Assembly (NCBI GenBank): GCA_016720855.1
Contig: JADKJU010000002.1
Location: 248,001 to 312,000, forward strand
Direction: 5' to 3'
Origin: Betaproteobacteria bacterium
GTDB lineage: Bacteria; Pseudomonadota; Gammaproteobacteria; Burkholderiales; Usitatibacteraceae
Length of the DNA: 64,000 nt
Positions 8,912-17,455 of this stretch are shown here, one piece after another. The translations under genes were made by a program, and so were the position numbers. The notes beneath the pieces were generated by a model. That model searched no databases. It was given only the letters and a program-made list of their open reading frames with translations, and was not told where the DNA came from. How positions within the stretch are numbered: the stretch's first letter is position 1; each line of letters opens with the position of its first letter.

Positions 8912-8999
8912 GGGATTCTCTCTCGGGGATGGGGGCAAGGCGCAGGGCCGTGGCCAGCACGCCGAAAAACTCGCGGAATTCTACCCGATGGGACGCGCC

Positions 9000-9386
9000 C
9001 TAGCGCTCGCGGCGGAACTGGCCGTCGATCACGTTGCCGTGCGGCCGGGCGTGCACGTGTATGGGTTCGGGAACCCGGCGCGGCAGCAGCAGCAGGGTGA
9101 GCGCCATGAAGTCGGAGATGACGCCGGGAAAGATGAGCAGAAGCCCGGCGAGTACGGTTCGCCCGCTATCCACGAAAGCGGCAATCGAAAATTCGCCGGC
9201 CGCCAGTGCCGCGCCCAGCCTCGCCACGAGGGCGAAGCGCGCTTCCTTGAGGAGCGCCATGCCGGCAATCGCGCCGATCACGACCCACACGAGCACCCAC
9301 CAGCCGTGCGTTTCGGCCAGGCGCGCGAGCACCACGATTTCCATCACGGGGAAACCCAGTAAGATTGCCAGCAGCAGAAGCCTCAT
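9000..9386 (-). CDS. fxsA: FxsA-family inner-membrane protein
   Basis: This 128-aa protein has the FxsA layout: hydrophobic segments at about residues 2-20, 28-45 and 75-100, with the family's LLLAILLGFPVMEI start and the GLLLIFPGVISDFMAL stretch near the C-terminus. FxsA is a cytoplasmic-membrane protein first noted for relieving phage T7 exclusion by plasmid F; its normal role is unclear. It is transcribed divergently from cutA across a 71-bp gap that contains direct repeats. Confidence 0.9.
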   Translation of the reverse strand: MRLLLLAILLGFPVMEIVVLARLAETHGWWVLVWVVIGAIAGMALLKEARFALVARLGAALAAGEFSIAAFVDSGRTVLAGLLLIFPGVISDFMALTLLLLPRRVPEPIHVHARPHGNVIDGQFRRER

Positions 9387-9411
9387 CCGTTCCTTCCTCG
9401 ATCGATTTCCT

Positions 9412-9456
9412 GATCGGCTCGTTCCTCGACTTTCCCCGATCGGTTCGTTTCTCGAC
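9412..9456. repeat. Two 19-bp direct repeats in the fxsA-cutA gap
   Basis: GATCGGCTCGTTCCTCGAC (9412-9430) recurs as GATCGGTTCGTTTCTCGAC (9438-9456) with two mismatches, 26 bp apart. The second copy ends 1 bp before the cutA ATG. The gap separates two divergent genes, so the repeats could be an operator or a small tandem duplication. No protein partner can be named. Confidence 0.7.
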
Positions 9457-9457
9457 C

Positions 9458-9787
9458 ATGGGCGTCATCGCCGTCCTGACAAACCTACCCGACTCCGAGT
9501 CGGCTTTCAATCTTGCACGAATCCTGGTCCGCCGGCGCCTCGCGGCCTGCGTGAACGTCCTGGGCCCCGCCACGTCCTTCTACCGATGGGAAGGGCGGGA
9601 AGAGGAAGCCCGAGAAGTCCCCGTGATCATCAAGACCACTCGCGAACGCTATGCGGAACTCGAGCTCGCCGTCCGTGAACTGCACCCCTATGCGCTGCCG
9701 GAAATCATCGCGTTGCCCGTCGAGCAGGGCTTCGAGAACTATCTGGGGTGGGTGACGGACGAATGCAAGCTTCGACCCGATCCTTGA
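9458..9787 (+). CDS. cutA: CutA1-family divalent-cation tolerance protein
   Basis: This 109-aa trimeric ferredoxin-fold protein is linked to divalent-cation (copper) tolerance. Family features are VLTNLPDSESAFNLARILVRRRLAACVNVL, YRWEGREEE, VIIKTTRERY and LHPYALPEIIALPVEQGFENYLGWV. ATG 9458 matches the family N-terminus; codons upstream in the same frame fall in the repeat-bearing gap. Its stop lies 8 bp before the DsbD N-domain gene, the usual position of dsbD relative to cutA. Confidence 0.93.
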   Translation: MGVIAVLTNLPDSESAFNLARILVRRRLAACVNVLGPATSFYRWEGREEEAREVPVIIKTTRERYAELELAVRELHPYALPEIIALPVEQGFENYLGWVTDECKLRPDP

Positions 9788-9795
9788 CCAAGCCC

Positions 9796-10317
9796 ATGAA
9801 GCGATTCATCCCGATCCTCGCGCTCGTCATCATGACGGGTGCGGCCGGCGCCGCTCCCTCCCTCACCGACGAGCCCCTGGACCCCGACAAGGCGTTCCGA
9901 CCGCAGGCGCGCCTCGTGGCCGGGGAGCCCGCGCCCGGCGCCGGCATGGAGCGCCATGGCATCGACATCGAATACCGGATCGCCCCCGGCTACTACCTGT
10001 ATCGAAGCCGCCTGCGCTTCGAGGTGTCGCCACCCACGCTCCTCACCGGCCCTGCCGAGCTTCCACCGGGCATTGAAGTTGATGATCAATTTCTTGGAAA
10101 ATCGGCGATCTTCCGTGAAAGTGTGACTATCCACCTGCCATTTGTCGTAAGCGTCGTAAAGGCTGGGAGGTACAGGATCAGGATTACCGCGCAAGGGTGC
10201 GCAGAGGAGCGCATCTGCTATTCCCCGTTCCACCAGGAAGTGGAACTGAACATTCCGCCGGGATACCGCGTCACGGACGCCCCCGGGCCACCGCCTTCGC
10301 GAGACATGCCGCGGTGA
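9796..10317 (+). CDS. Free-standing DsbD N-terminal (alpha) domain, periplasmic
   Basis: This 173-aa secreted protein has a signal peptide (about residues 1-20, ending GAAGAAP) and one domain like the periplasmic N-domain of the disulfide reductase DsbD: GIDIEYRIAPGYYLYRSRLRF, the PPGIEVDDQFLG stretch, and a CAEERIC active site (Cys135 and Cys141, C-x5-C spacing as in E. coli DsbD). The eight-span membrane domain and C-terminal thioredoxin domain of full DsbD are absent: the gene stops and a TlpA-like gene starts in an overlapping GTGA. Position after cutA is the normal dsbD site, so this looks like a reduced or split dsbD. It needs an electron donor such as a CcdA/ScsB-type protein elsewhere. 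Confidence 0.87.
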   Translation: MKRFIPILALVIMTGAAGAAPSLTDEPLDPDKAFRPQARLVAGEPAPGAGMERHGIDIEYRIAPGYYLYRSRLRFEVSPPTLLTGPAELPPGIEVDDQFLGKSAIFRESVTIHLPFVVSVVKAGRYRIRITAQGCAEERICYSPFHQEVELNIPPGYRVTDAPGPPPSRDMPR

Positions 10318-10859
10318 GGCGCTGGCTGCCCTTCGCGGGGATCGGCCTGCTGGCGGCCCTGGCCGGCGTTTCCTTCTGGCTCGCCGACCGTAACGCTACG
10401 GCACCCGACATCCAGGCGGGCCCCGTGGACGCAAGCCCGGCGGCGATCCTGACCGCCCGGTTTACCGACGGGGAGGGCCGACCGCGAACGCTGGGGGAAT
10501 TCTCGGGAAAGGTCGTGGTGGTCAACTTCTGGGCGACGTGGTGCACGCCCTGCCGGGAGGAAATGCCGGGGTTCGTGAAACTGCAGGCGCGCTGGCAGGG
10601 GCGAGGTGTCCAGTTCGTGGGGCTTGCCCAGGACGAGCCGGCCAAAGTCGCCGCTTTCGGCCGGGAGCTGGGCATCAACTACCCGCTATGGCTGGGGGAG
10701 GCGGAAGTGATGGGCCTGTCGCGCCGCCTCGGCAACCGGCTCGGCGTGCTGCCGCACACGGTCCTCCTCGATTCGCAGGGGCGCGTCGCCGAATCGCGCA
10801 TCGGGATCTTTTCCGAGGCCCTGCTCGAGTCCCGTCTCTCAGCCATGACTGGAAAGTAG
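10314..10859 (+). CDS. TlpA/ResA-like membrane-anchored thioredoxin
   Basis: This 181-aa protein has an uncleaved N-terminal anchor (about residues 5-24) and a periplasmic thioredoxin-fold domain with the active site WATWCTPC (Cys77, Cys80), the AhpC-TSA/Redoxin-like segment FVGLAQDEPAKVAAFGRELGINYPLWLG, and the cis-proline region GVLPHTVLLD. It is likely a periplasmic thiol reductase, for example in cytochrome c maturation. GTG 10314 overlaps the stop of the DsbD N-domain gene, so the two are coupled and may be partners. A 192-bp gap to aroQ follows, in which I see no gene. Confidence 0.9.
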   Translation: MRRWLPFAGIGLLAALAGVSFWLADRNATAPDIQAGPVDASPAAILTARFTDGEGRPRTLGEFSGKVVVVNFWATWCTPCREEMPGFVKLQARWQGRGVQFVGLAQDEPAKVAAFGRELGINYPLWLGEAEVMGLSRRLGNRLGVLPHTVLLDSQGRVAESRIGIFSEALLESRLSAMTGK

Positions 10860-11051
10860 GCGTAAGTTCGCTTAAAAGTCTCGAACTCCCGCAAAACATC
10901 CACCATCACCGCCCGGCAGTTCAGCAATGCGTCGACACCAAGCGCGATCCATGCCGGAGACGCCCGGGCGCCAATCGGCCACTCCGCGAGCTTGACGCAA
11001 GTTCGCCGAAAGCTGGACATCGTGCGCCGACTTCCGGCAAACTCCCCAGTC

Positions 11052-11501
11052 ATGTCCGGAATCCTGGTTCTTCACGGACCCAACCTCAACTTGCTGGGAT
11101 CCCGCGAGCCCGACCTCTACGGCCGGGTGACCCTGGCTGATATCGACCGTCAGCTCGTCGAGCGCGGGCGGGCGGCCGGGGTAGTCGTCCTGACCTTCCA
11201 GAACAACGCGGAAGCCCCCCTTATCGAACGCATACATGCGGCGAAAAGCGACGAAACTGCCTTCATCATCATCAATCCTGCGGCATTTACCCATACCAGC
11301 GTTGCGTTGCGCGACGCCCTCGCGGCTGTGGCCATCCCGTTCATCGAGGTCCATCTCTCGAACGTCCACGCCCGCGAGCCTTTCCGGAAGCACTCCTATT
11401 TCACCGACCTCGCGGTCGGCGTGATTTCCGGACTGGGCGCGCAAGGCTATGAACTGGCATTGGAGGCCGCCCTCTCCCGCCTTGCTCCCACGAAGGGCTA
11501 G
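11052..11501 (+). CDS. aroQ: 3-Dehydroquinate dehydratase, type II
   Basis: AroQ dehydrates 3-dehydroquinate to 3-dehydroshikimate in the shikimate pathway. The 149-aa protein has the type II signature ILVLHGPNLNLLGSREPDLYG with the catalytic Tyr, INPAAFTHTSVALRDAL, and the C-terminal VHLSNVHAREPFRKHSY. The ATG at 11052 gives the standard N-terminus; the frame extends upstream to TTG 10992 without homology. The position before accBC is standard in betaproteobacteria. Confidence 0.97.
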   Translation: MSGILVLHGPNLNLLGSREPDLYGRVTLADIDRQLVERGRAAGVVVLTFQNNAEAPLIERIHAAKSDETAFIIINPAAFTHTSVALRDALAAVAIPFIEVHLSNVHAREPFRKHSYFTDLAVGVISGLGAQGYELALEAALSRLAPTKG

Positions 11502-11525
11502 GACGCGAGGTCCCGGAGGACCCCG

Positions 11526-11975
11526 ATGGATCTGAGAAAGCTGAAGAAACTGATCGACCTGGTGCAGGAATCCGGCATCGGAGAGCTTGAGATCACCGAA
11601 GGCGAGGAACGGGTGCGCATCAGCCGAGCCGGCGCCAATGCCCCGGTGGTGATGGCGTCCCAGGCCCCGATGGGCATGATTGCGGCCCCCGGTTCAACCG
11701 GCCCGTCCGCACCGGCCCCGGAGTTGCCGGCGGCCCCCACCGGGCACACGCTCAAGTCGCCGATGGTGGGCACCTTCTACCGCTCCGCTTCGCCCGGCGC
11801 ACCTTCCTTCGTCGAAGTCGGCCAGGTGGTGATCAAGGGGCAGACGCTCTGCATCATCGAGGCGATGAAGCTCCTGAACGAGATCGAGAGCGACGCGGCC
11901 GGCACCGTGAAGGCAATCCTCGTCGAGAACGGCCAGCCTGTCGAATACGGACAGCCGCTCTTCCTGATCGAGTAG
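11526..11975 (+). CDS. accB: Biotin carboxyl carrier protein of acetyl-CoA carboxylase
   Basis: AccB (BCCP) carries biotin between the carboxylase and carboxyltransferase of acetyl-CoA carboxylase, the first step of fatty-acid synthesis. The 149-aa protein has an N-terminal domain starting MDLRKLKKLIDLVQESGI, an Ala/Pro linker (about residues 36-72), and a biotinyl domain with the attachment lysine in IEAMKLLNEI (Lys115). A good ribosome-binding site (GGAGG, about 11515-11519) precedes the ATG. accC follows 20 bp later. Confidence 0.97.
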   Translation: MDLRKLKKLIDLVQESGIGELEITEGEERVRISRAGANAPVVMASQAPMGMIAAPGSTGPSAPAPELPAAPTGHTLKSPMVGTFYRSASPGAPSFVEVGQVVIKGQTLCIIEAMKLLNEIESDAAGTVKAILVENGQPVEYGQPLFLIE

Positions 11976-11995
11976 TGCCCGCACCTTCCCCCAAG

Positions 11996-13360
11996 ATGTT
12001 CGAGAAGATCCTCATCGCCAACCGCGGCGAGATCGCGCTTCGCATCCAGCGGGCATGCCGCGAAATGGGCATCAAGACGGTGGCCATCCATTCCGAGGCC
12101 GACGCCGACGCCAAATACGTGATGCTCGCCGACGAGTCGGTCTGCATCGGGCCGCCGCCCGCGCGTGACAGCTACCTGAACATCCCCGCCATCATCAGCG
12201 CGGCGGAGGTCACCGACGCGCAGGCGATCCACCCCGGTTACGGGTTTCTTTCGGAAAATGCCGACTTCGCCGAGCGGGTCGAGAACTCGGGCTTCGTCTT
12301 CATCGGGCCGACCGCGGCGTCCATCCGGATGATGGGCGACAAGGTGGCGGCCAAGGTGGCCATGAAGCGCGTGGGAATCCCTTGCGTGCCCGGCTCCGAC
12401 GGGCCGCTGCCCGAAGACCCGAAGGAAATCCGGCGCCTGGCGGCACTCGTCGGCTACCCCGTCATCGTCAAGGCGGCCGGCGGCGGCGGCGGGCGCGGCA
12501 TGCGTGTCGTGCATACGGAGGCGGCGCTCGTGAACGCGGTGAACACCACCCGCACCGAGGCGCAGAACGCCTTCGGCAACCCCACCGTGTACCTCGAGAA
12601 GTTCCTCGAGAACCCGCGCCACGTCGAGATCCAGGTGATGGCCGATGAGCACCGCGCGGCGGTCTACCTGGGCGAGCGCGACTGCTCCATGCAGCGGCGC
12701 CACCAGAAGATCATCGAGGAGGCGCCGGCGCCCGGCATCAAGCCGCGACTCATCGAGCGCATCGGGGAGCGCTGTGCGGATGCCTGCCGCAAGCTCGGCT
12801 ACCGCGGCGCCGGCACCTTCGAGTTTCTCTACGAGAGCGACGAGTTCTTCTTCATCGAGATGAACACGCGCGTGCAGGTCGAGCACCCCGTGACCGAGAT
12901 GGTGACCGGCATCGACATCGTGCAGGAGCAGATCCGGGTCGCGGCCGGGATGAAGCTTCGCTACCGGCAGCGCGACATCGTGAAGCGCGGTCACGCGATC
13001 GAGTGCCGGATCAACGCCGAGAACCCGGTGACCTTCGTGCCCTCGCCGGGCCGAATCACGCAATACCATACGCCCGGCGGCCCCGGCATCCGCTACGACT
13101 CGCACGCCTACGCCAACTACTACGTGCCGCCGCACTACGACTCGCTCGTGGGCAAGCTCATCGCCCACGGCGACACGCGCGAGCAGGCGATCGCGCGCAT
13201 GCGCATCGCCCTTTCCGAGATGGTGATCGAGGGGATCCAGACCAACATCCCCCTGCACCAGGAACTCATGAACGACGCCGCCTTCATACGCGGCGGCATG
13301 AGCATCCATTATCTCGAGGAAAAAATGGCCGCGCTCAAGTCGATCCTGCCGGAAGGCTGA
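11996..13360 (+). CDS. accC: Biotin carboxylase subunit of acetyl-CoA carboxylase
   Basis: AccC carboxylates BCCP-biotin using ATP and bicarbonate. The 454-aa protein begins MFEKILIANRGEIALRIQRA, the family N-terminus, which fixes ATG 11996. It has the ATP-grasp glycine loop KAAGGGGGRGMRVV, EKFLENPRHVEIQVMAD, and FFIEMNTRVQVEHPVTEMV with the catalytic Glu/Asn/Arg cluster. Length and spacing are normal, and it lies in an operon with accB. Confidence 0.98.
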   Translation: MFEKILIANRGEIALRIQRACREMGIKTVAIHSEADADAKYVMLADESVCIGPPPARDSYLNIPAIISAAEVTDAQAIHPGYGFLSENADFAERVENSGFVFIGPTAASIRMMGDKVAAKVAMKRVGIPCVPGSDGPLPEDPKEIRRLAALVGYPVIVKAAGGGGGRGMRVVHTEAALVNAVNTTRTEAQNAFGNPTVYLEKFLENPRHVEIQVMADEHRAAVYLGERDCSMQRRHQKIIEEAPAPGIKPRLIERIGERCADACRKLGYRGAGTFEFLYESDEFFFIEMNTRVQVEHPVTEMVTGIDIVQEQIRVAAGMKLRYRQRDIVKRGHAIECRINAENPVTFVPSPGRITQYHTPGGPGIRYDSHAYANYYVPPHYDSLVGKLIAHGDTREQAIARMRIALSEMVIEGIQTNIPLHQELMNDAAFIRGGMSIHYLEEKMAALKSILPEG

Positions 13361-13372
13361 GGGCCGCATCCG

Positions 13373-14269
13373 ATGGCCTGGCGCCGCCTGAGCGTGGTGG
13401 TCCCCGGCGACCAAACCGGCGCCCTCGCCGACGCGCTCGAAGAGGCCGGCGCCGTCGCCATCGAGCTGGCCGATGCGGATGCCGGCACCGCCGATGAAAG
13501 CGCGATCTTCGCCGAGCCGGGCGCCGATGTCGGCGTCTGGCCCCGCTGTCGCCTGGTGGCCCTCCTGCCCGGTGACGCAGATGCCCGAGGCGTGCTCGAT
13601 GCGGCCCTGCGGGAAGCCGGTTGCACGCCGCTGGATCCGCCGGCCCTCGACGACCTCCAGGACACCGACTGGGTGCGCGAGACGCAGCGCCAGTTCGTGC
13701 CCATCCGCGCCGGCGCGCGCCTGTGGATCGTGCCCACCTGGCACGAAGCGCCCGACGCCGGCGCGGTGAACATCGTTCTCGACCCCGGCGCCGCCTTCGG
13801 CACCGGCAGCCATCCCACGACGCGCCTCGTCCTGGCCTGGCTCGAGCGCGAGGTGCGCGGCGGCGACACGGTGCTCGACTACGGATGCGGCTCGGGCATT
13901 CTCGCGATCGCGGCGATGAAGCTCGGGGCCGCGCGTGCGGTCGGCGTCGACATCGACCCGCTCGCCCTCGAGGCGGCTCGCTATAATGCCTCGGCCAACG
14001 CGGTCGCCCTCGACGTGCGTCCGGCCCACTCGGCCCTCGCGATCGAAGCAGACCTCACCGTCGCCAACATCCTCGCCAACCCGCTGCGCATGCTGGCTCC
14101 CCTTCTCGCCTCCCACACGCGCCCCGGCGGGCGCATCGCACTCTCCGGCATTCTCGCGGCGCAGTCCGGCGAGGTCCTGGAGGCCTACGCGCCCTTCTTC
14201 GACATGGCGACGGCGGGAACGCAGGGCGACTGGGTGTGCCTCGCGGGCACGCGCGGGCGCGGAGCTTAG
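13373..14269 (+). CDS. prmA: Ribosomal protein L11 methyltransferase
   Basis: PrmA methylates ribosomal protein L11 with S-adenosylmethionine. The 298-aa protein has a variable N-terminal substrate domain, then the methyltransferase core: DPGAAFGTGSHPTTRLVLAWLE, VLDYGCGSGILAIAAMKLGA (SAM motif I), VGVDIDPLALEAARYNA and NILANPLRMLAP. It is 13 bp after accC, continuing the aroQ-accBC-prmA block. Confidence 0.96.
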   Translation: MAWRRLSVVVPGDQTGALADALEEAGAVAIELADADAGTADESAIFAEPGADVGVWPRCRLVALLPGDADARGVLDAALREAGCTPLDPPALDDLQDTDWVRETQRQFVPIRAGARLWIVPTWHEAPDAGAVNIVLDPGAAFGTGSHPTTRLVLAWLEREVRGGDTVLDYGCGSGILAIAAMKLGAARAVGVDIDPLALEAARYNASANAVALDVRPAHSALAIEADLTVANILANPLRMLAPLLASHTRPGGRIALSGILAAQSGEVLEAYAPFFDMATAGTQGDWVCLAGTRGRGA

Positions 14270-14271
14270 CG

Positions 14272-15225
14272 ATGCTCGTCACCACATGCAAGAACTGCGG
14301 CGCGCGTTTTCGCGTGACGCCGGAGCAGCTGAACCTGCGGCAGGGGCAGGTGCGCTGCGGGCAATGCGAGGAGGTCTTCAACGGCTTCGAGTCGCTGGAG
14401 CGTTTCCCCGGCGACGATACCGGCGCGCGGCTGCTCGCCGTGCGCGCGGCGAAGGGAACCCATCCCGGTCCCGCCGCCGAACTGGCCAACCTCGACCTCG
14501 GCCAGCGCGCGCGCCCGGGGTCGCCTGCGCCCCAACCCTCGCAGCGGTTGCCGGCGCCGCCAGCGACCGTCGATTTGCGGGATATCCCGGACCTTCCCGA
14601 CGTGCTGGACCTGCCGCTGGAACCCCATGCCGTCGTGGAGCCGGTGGCAAAAGGGCCGGCACCCGACAAGCCGACGCCGGTGGCGCCGACGCCGCTGTCG
14701 CGAATCCCGGACCTGTCGCCCGAGCCCTCCTCGCCACCGCCGCAGGCTCGCCCATCGCGTGCGTGGGCCTTCGGCGCCGTGTTCCTGTCGCTCCTGCTCG
14801 CCTTGCAGCTCGCCTATGCCTTCCGCGCGCCTCTTGCGCGGCAATACCCGGTGCTTCGCCCCTACCTCGAGTCCGCGTGCGCAACCGCGGGATGTACCGT
14901 GCCATGGATTAACGAGGAGGCGGCGCTCAAGCTCGAGGATTCGGAGCTCCTCGAGGTGCCCGGCAAGCCGGGCCAGATCGCGCTGCAGGCGCGCATCCGC
15001 AACCTCGCGCCGTCGGCGCAGGAGTTCCCGCACCTGGAGCTCACCCTCACCGACGTCACCGGCCAGACCGCGGTTCGCCGGGTGTTGCGGCCCGCGGATT
15101 ACCTGGGCCGCGCGCCGGCGGTGGGCGAGGTGATGGCTCCTGGATCGGAGGCGCTCCTGAGCGTGCGGCTGGAGACCGGCCGCATCCGGCCCACCGGATA
15201 CGAGCTGCTGCTCTTCTATCCCTAG
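14272..15225 (+). CDS. Zinc-ribbon DUF3426 membrane protein
   Basis: This 317-aa protein starts with an MJ0042-type zinc ribbon (Cys6-x2-Cys9 and Cys29-x2-Cys32, CKNCGARF and CGQCEEVF). A long Pro/Ala-rich linker follows, then one membrane span at about residues 163-182, and a C-terminal DUF3426 domain with QIALQARIRNLAPSAQEFPHLELTLTDVTGQ. The C-terminal part resembles an extracytoplasmic Ig-like fold. Its function is unknown. It begins 3 bp after prmA, the usual neighbour. Its TAG stop shares the bases CTAG with the stop of the convergent DUF1631 gene. Confidence 0.9.
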   Translation: MLVTTCKNCGARFRVTPEQLNLRQGQVRCGQCEEVFNGFESLERFPGDDTGARLLAVRAAKGTHPGPAAELANLDLGQRARPGSPAPQPSQRLPAPPATVDLRDIPDLPDVLDLPLEPHAVVEPVAKGPAPDKPTPVAPTPLSRIPDLSPEPSSPPPQARPSRAWAFGAVFLSLLLALQLAYAFRAPLARQYPVLRPYLESACATAGCTVPWINEEAALKLEDSELLEVPGKPGQIALQARIRNLAPSAQEFPHLELTLTDVTGQTAVRRVLRPADYLGRAPAVGEVMAPGSEALLSVRLETGRIRPTGYELLLFYP

Positions 15226-17411
15226 GCGGCGCCCTCGCGAAGGCTTGCGAGCATCGAGTCCACGGCCCGGTCAACGAGGGGAGCATCGTCCACGATGCGC
15301 GCCTCGCCGCGTCGCATCTGTTCCGCGAGCGCTTCCGGAGAAACCGAGATCGCCGCACTCGAATTGGAGTTCGTGAAAAGGTAAACGCCCTTGGCGGGAC
15401 TGATCCAGGTCAGCCTCGCCCGCAGTGACGGTGCGCCATCGCGTCGGAATTCGACCCAGGTGTGGCGCTTCACATGGGTCCAGATGCCAGTGCGCGTGAA
15501 CACGTTGCGCACCGGAGGTTGCCCGCGCGGGCTGCGCAGGCGGATTTCCTCGACATGGATGTCACCGGCCGGGATGATCTCCCGCTCGATCGAGGGCACG
15601 GCCAGCGGGCGCGCAGGGGCGGGCTCTCCGGAACGCGGCTGCCCCGTGAGCCCCGTTCCGCGCAGCCCCGTTCTCACCGCATCGGCGTGGCAATCGACCA
15701 GCGCGCCAAGGAAGGCCTCGCGCATCGCCTCGTCGACGCCCGCAAGCGACATGCCCTCCTGCACCCTGCGCAGAAGCGCCGGAATCCCGGCGACGAGGCG
15801 GCGCCGATCCTCCGCTCGCGACTTGGGCTCCACGCTCCAGAGCAACTCGTCCACGGTTGCGAGCATGGCTTCCCACGGCGACGAGCCTTCGCCGTGCAGC
15901 ACGTGCGTACCCACGAGCGCGCGGACCCACACGTCCTCGAGCATGGCCCGCACCGCTTCCGGCACCCATTCGCGCGCGGCGAGGCGGCGGTCCACCTCCT
16001 CCTCGGCGAGGACGCGCGCGATCTCGTGGCGCTCGCGCTCCTCGACCAGCCGCGCCGTGCGCCGGGCGATCGCGTCCTCCGCCTCGTCCTGCTGCGCGAG
16101 GAAGACTTCCATTTCGCCCGCGAGACTCGTGAAGAGCGCAGGATCGTCATCGAAGTCGCGCAGCACGTGGCCCACCACTTCATCCAGCTTGGCGAGCGTG
16201 GCTGCGCCGCGCGCGCTCGACTCGTCCAGCCCGATGGCGGCACGCGCCATCCGATCGAGCAGCTGGCGCGCCGGATGGGCGCGCGAGGAGAAGAACGCCC
16301 GGTCAAGCAGCGCCACCTTGAGCGTCGGGATCTGCAGGCGCCCCAGCATGGCCTTCACGGCCACCGGGATCTGGCGGTCCTCGAAGATGAAGTCGAAGAG
16401 CATCGCCACGATGTCGATCGTCATCGCGTCCATGCCGGCGAAGGAATCCGGGTCGCGCGTGGCCTTGATGTCGCGGATCACGTTGGAGAACTGCCCGGCC
16501 GCGGCTTGCGCCCCCGGGGCGCCTTGCTGCAGTCCGGTCAGCGACCGCACGAACCCGCGCGTCGCCGGCGAGACCGGTGACGCATCGGGCGAGGCCGCCG
16601 GGGACTGCGCGGGCCGGGACATCGCGCCCAGCAATTGCGCCAACGCGGCATACGGGTCGGAGGCGGCCGCGCCCGCCGGTGCCTCACGCGCCGGCAGGGA
16701 CGGATTGCGCCGGAACGTGGGCCTGATTTCCGGCAGGATCCGGCGCTCGACGAGGTGGGCGTTCAGCTCGTGGTAAACGCGGCGAAGCTCCACCGCCACC
16801 TGGCCCTCGAGCACACGCAGGAGCGTGAGCCGTACCTTCCAACCGGCCTCGATCTCGTCGCACGCATCCTTGAGCGCGCCGCACACGGTCTCCGGGCTCA
16901 TGGGATTGGATTCGTCCGCAAGCTCGGACCTTTCCAGCAGGAATCCGAAGCGCTGCGAGAGCGCGCCAAGCTCGCCTTCGCATGCCGCCTTGAGCCGGCC
17001 GGCCATTCCCTGGATCGCGAGCACCTGTTCGAGCTCCTCCTCGTCCACGAGGGCGAGCGCCACCGGGGCATTCGCGGCGGGCGCTTTATCCACGTCTCCC
17101 CGGACCTTCCGGTTGAAGAGCTCGAGGAACTGGCGGCGGAAGACGGCCTCGATGGAAGGGCGGCGGCTGCGCGCCTGCGAACGCGCGTCCAGGTAGAGGT
17201 TCTGCGCCTCGCGATCCTGCGCGCCCTCGGCCAGGTTGAAGAGTTCATCCTCGACGCGGTCGAGCACACCGGCCAGGGCCGGCACGATGCGCCGGAGCGC
17301 CAGGTCGCGGCAATCGGTGAGCAGACCCGCGGATTCCTGCGGCGTCGGACGCGCACGCGCGCGCGGATGCGCGTCGAGGGAAACGACGTTGTTCGGGGAG
17401 GTGCTCGCCAT
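15222..17411 (-). CDS. DUF1631-family protein under c-di-GMP riboswitch control
   Basis: This 729-aa protein has the features of the DUF1631 family. There is no signal peptide and no obvious membrane span. The N-terminal two thirds are helical and charged, with DGLARRIVPAL-like and FAGMDAMTIDIVAMLFDFIFEDRQIP segments. The C-terminal ~100 residues (GIWTHVKRHTWVEFRRDG, ARLTWISPAKGVYLFTN) look like a small beta-barrel resembling PilZ-type domains; I infer that and cannot prove it. No function is established that I can name. A class I c-di-GMP riboswitch lies in its leader (17456-17560), tying its expression to the motile/sessile second messenger. Ribosome-binding site AAAGG precedes the ATG at 17411. 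It sits as an inverted insert between the DUF3426 gene and the kinase. Confidence 0.85.
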   Translation of the reverse strand: MASTSPNNVVSLDAHPRARARPTPQESAGLLTDCRDLALRRIVPALAGVLDRVEDELFNLAEGAQDREAQNLYLDARSQARSRRPSIEAVFRRQFLELFNRKVRGDVDKAPAANAPVALALVDEEELEQVLAIQGMAGRLKAACEGELGALSQRFGFLLERSELADESNPMSPETVCGALKDACDEIEAGWKVRLTLLRVLEGQVAVELRRVYHELNAHLVERRILPEIRPTFRRNPSLPAREAPAGAAASDPYAALAQLLGAMSRPAQSPAASPDASPVSPATRGFVRSLTGLQQGAPGAQAAAGQFSNVIRDIKATRDPDSFAGMDAMTIDIVAMLFDFIFEDRQIPVAVKAMLGRLQIPTLKVALLDRAFFSSRAHPARQLLDRMARAAIGLDESSARGAATLAKLDEVVGHVLRDFDDDPALFTSLAGEMEVFLAQQDEAEDAIARRTARLVEERERHEIARVLAEEEVDRRLAAREWVPEAVRAMLEDVWVRALVGTHVLHGEGSSPWEAMLATVDELLWSVEPKSRAEDRRRLVAGIPALLRRVQEGMSLAGVDEAMREAFLGALVDCHADAVRTGLRGTGLTGQPRSGEPAPARPLAVPSIEREIIPAGDIHVEEIRLRSPRGQPPVRNVFTRTGIWTHVKRHTWVEFRRDGAPSLRARLTWISPAKGVYLFTNSNSSAAISVSPEALAEQMRRGEARIVDDAPLVDRAVDSMLASLREGAA

Positions 17412-17455
17412 GGCGCCGCCTTTCGCGGGCCACCCACGGTCGAGGGGGGACGCTC

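Noticed and set aside
10860..11051. Riboswitch or small gene in the tlpA-aroQ gap
   Set aside because: I found only weak AAGTTCGC repeats and no conserved RNA motif or good start with ribosome-binding site.
11777..14116. A 779-codon minus-strand frame across accB-accC-prmA
   Set aside because: It is antisense to three conserved genes and His/Asp/Gly-rich with no recognisable domain.
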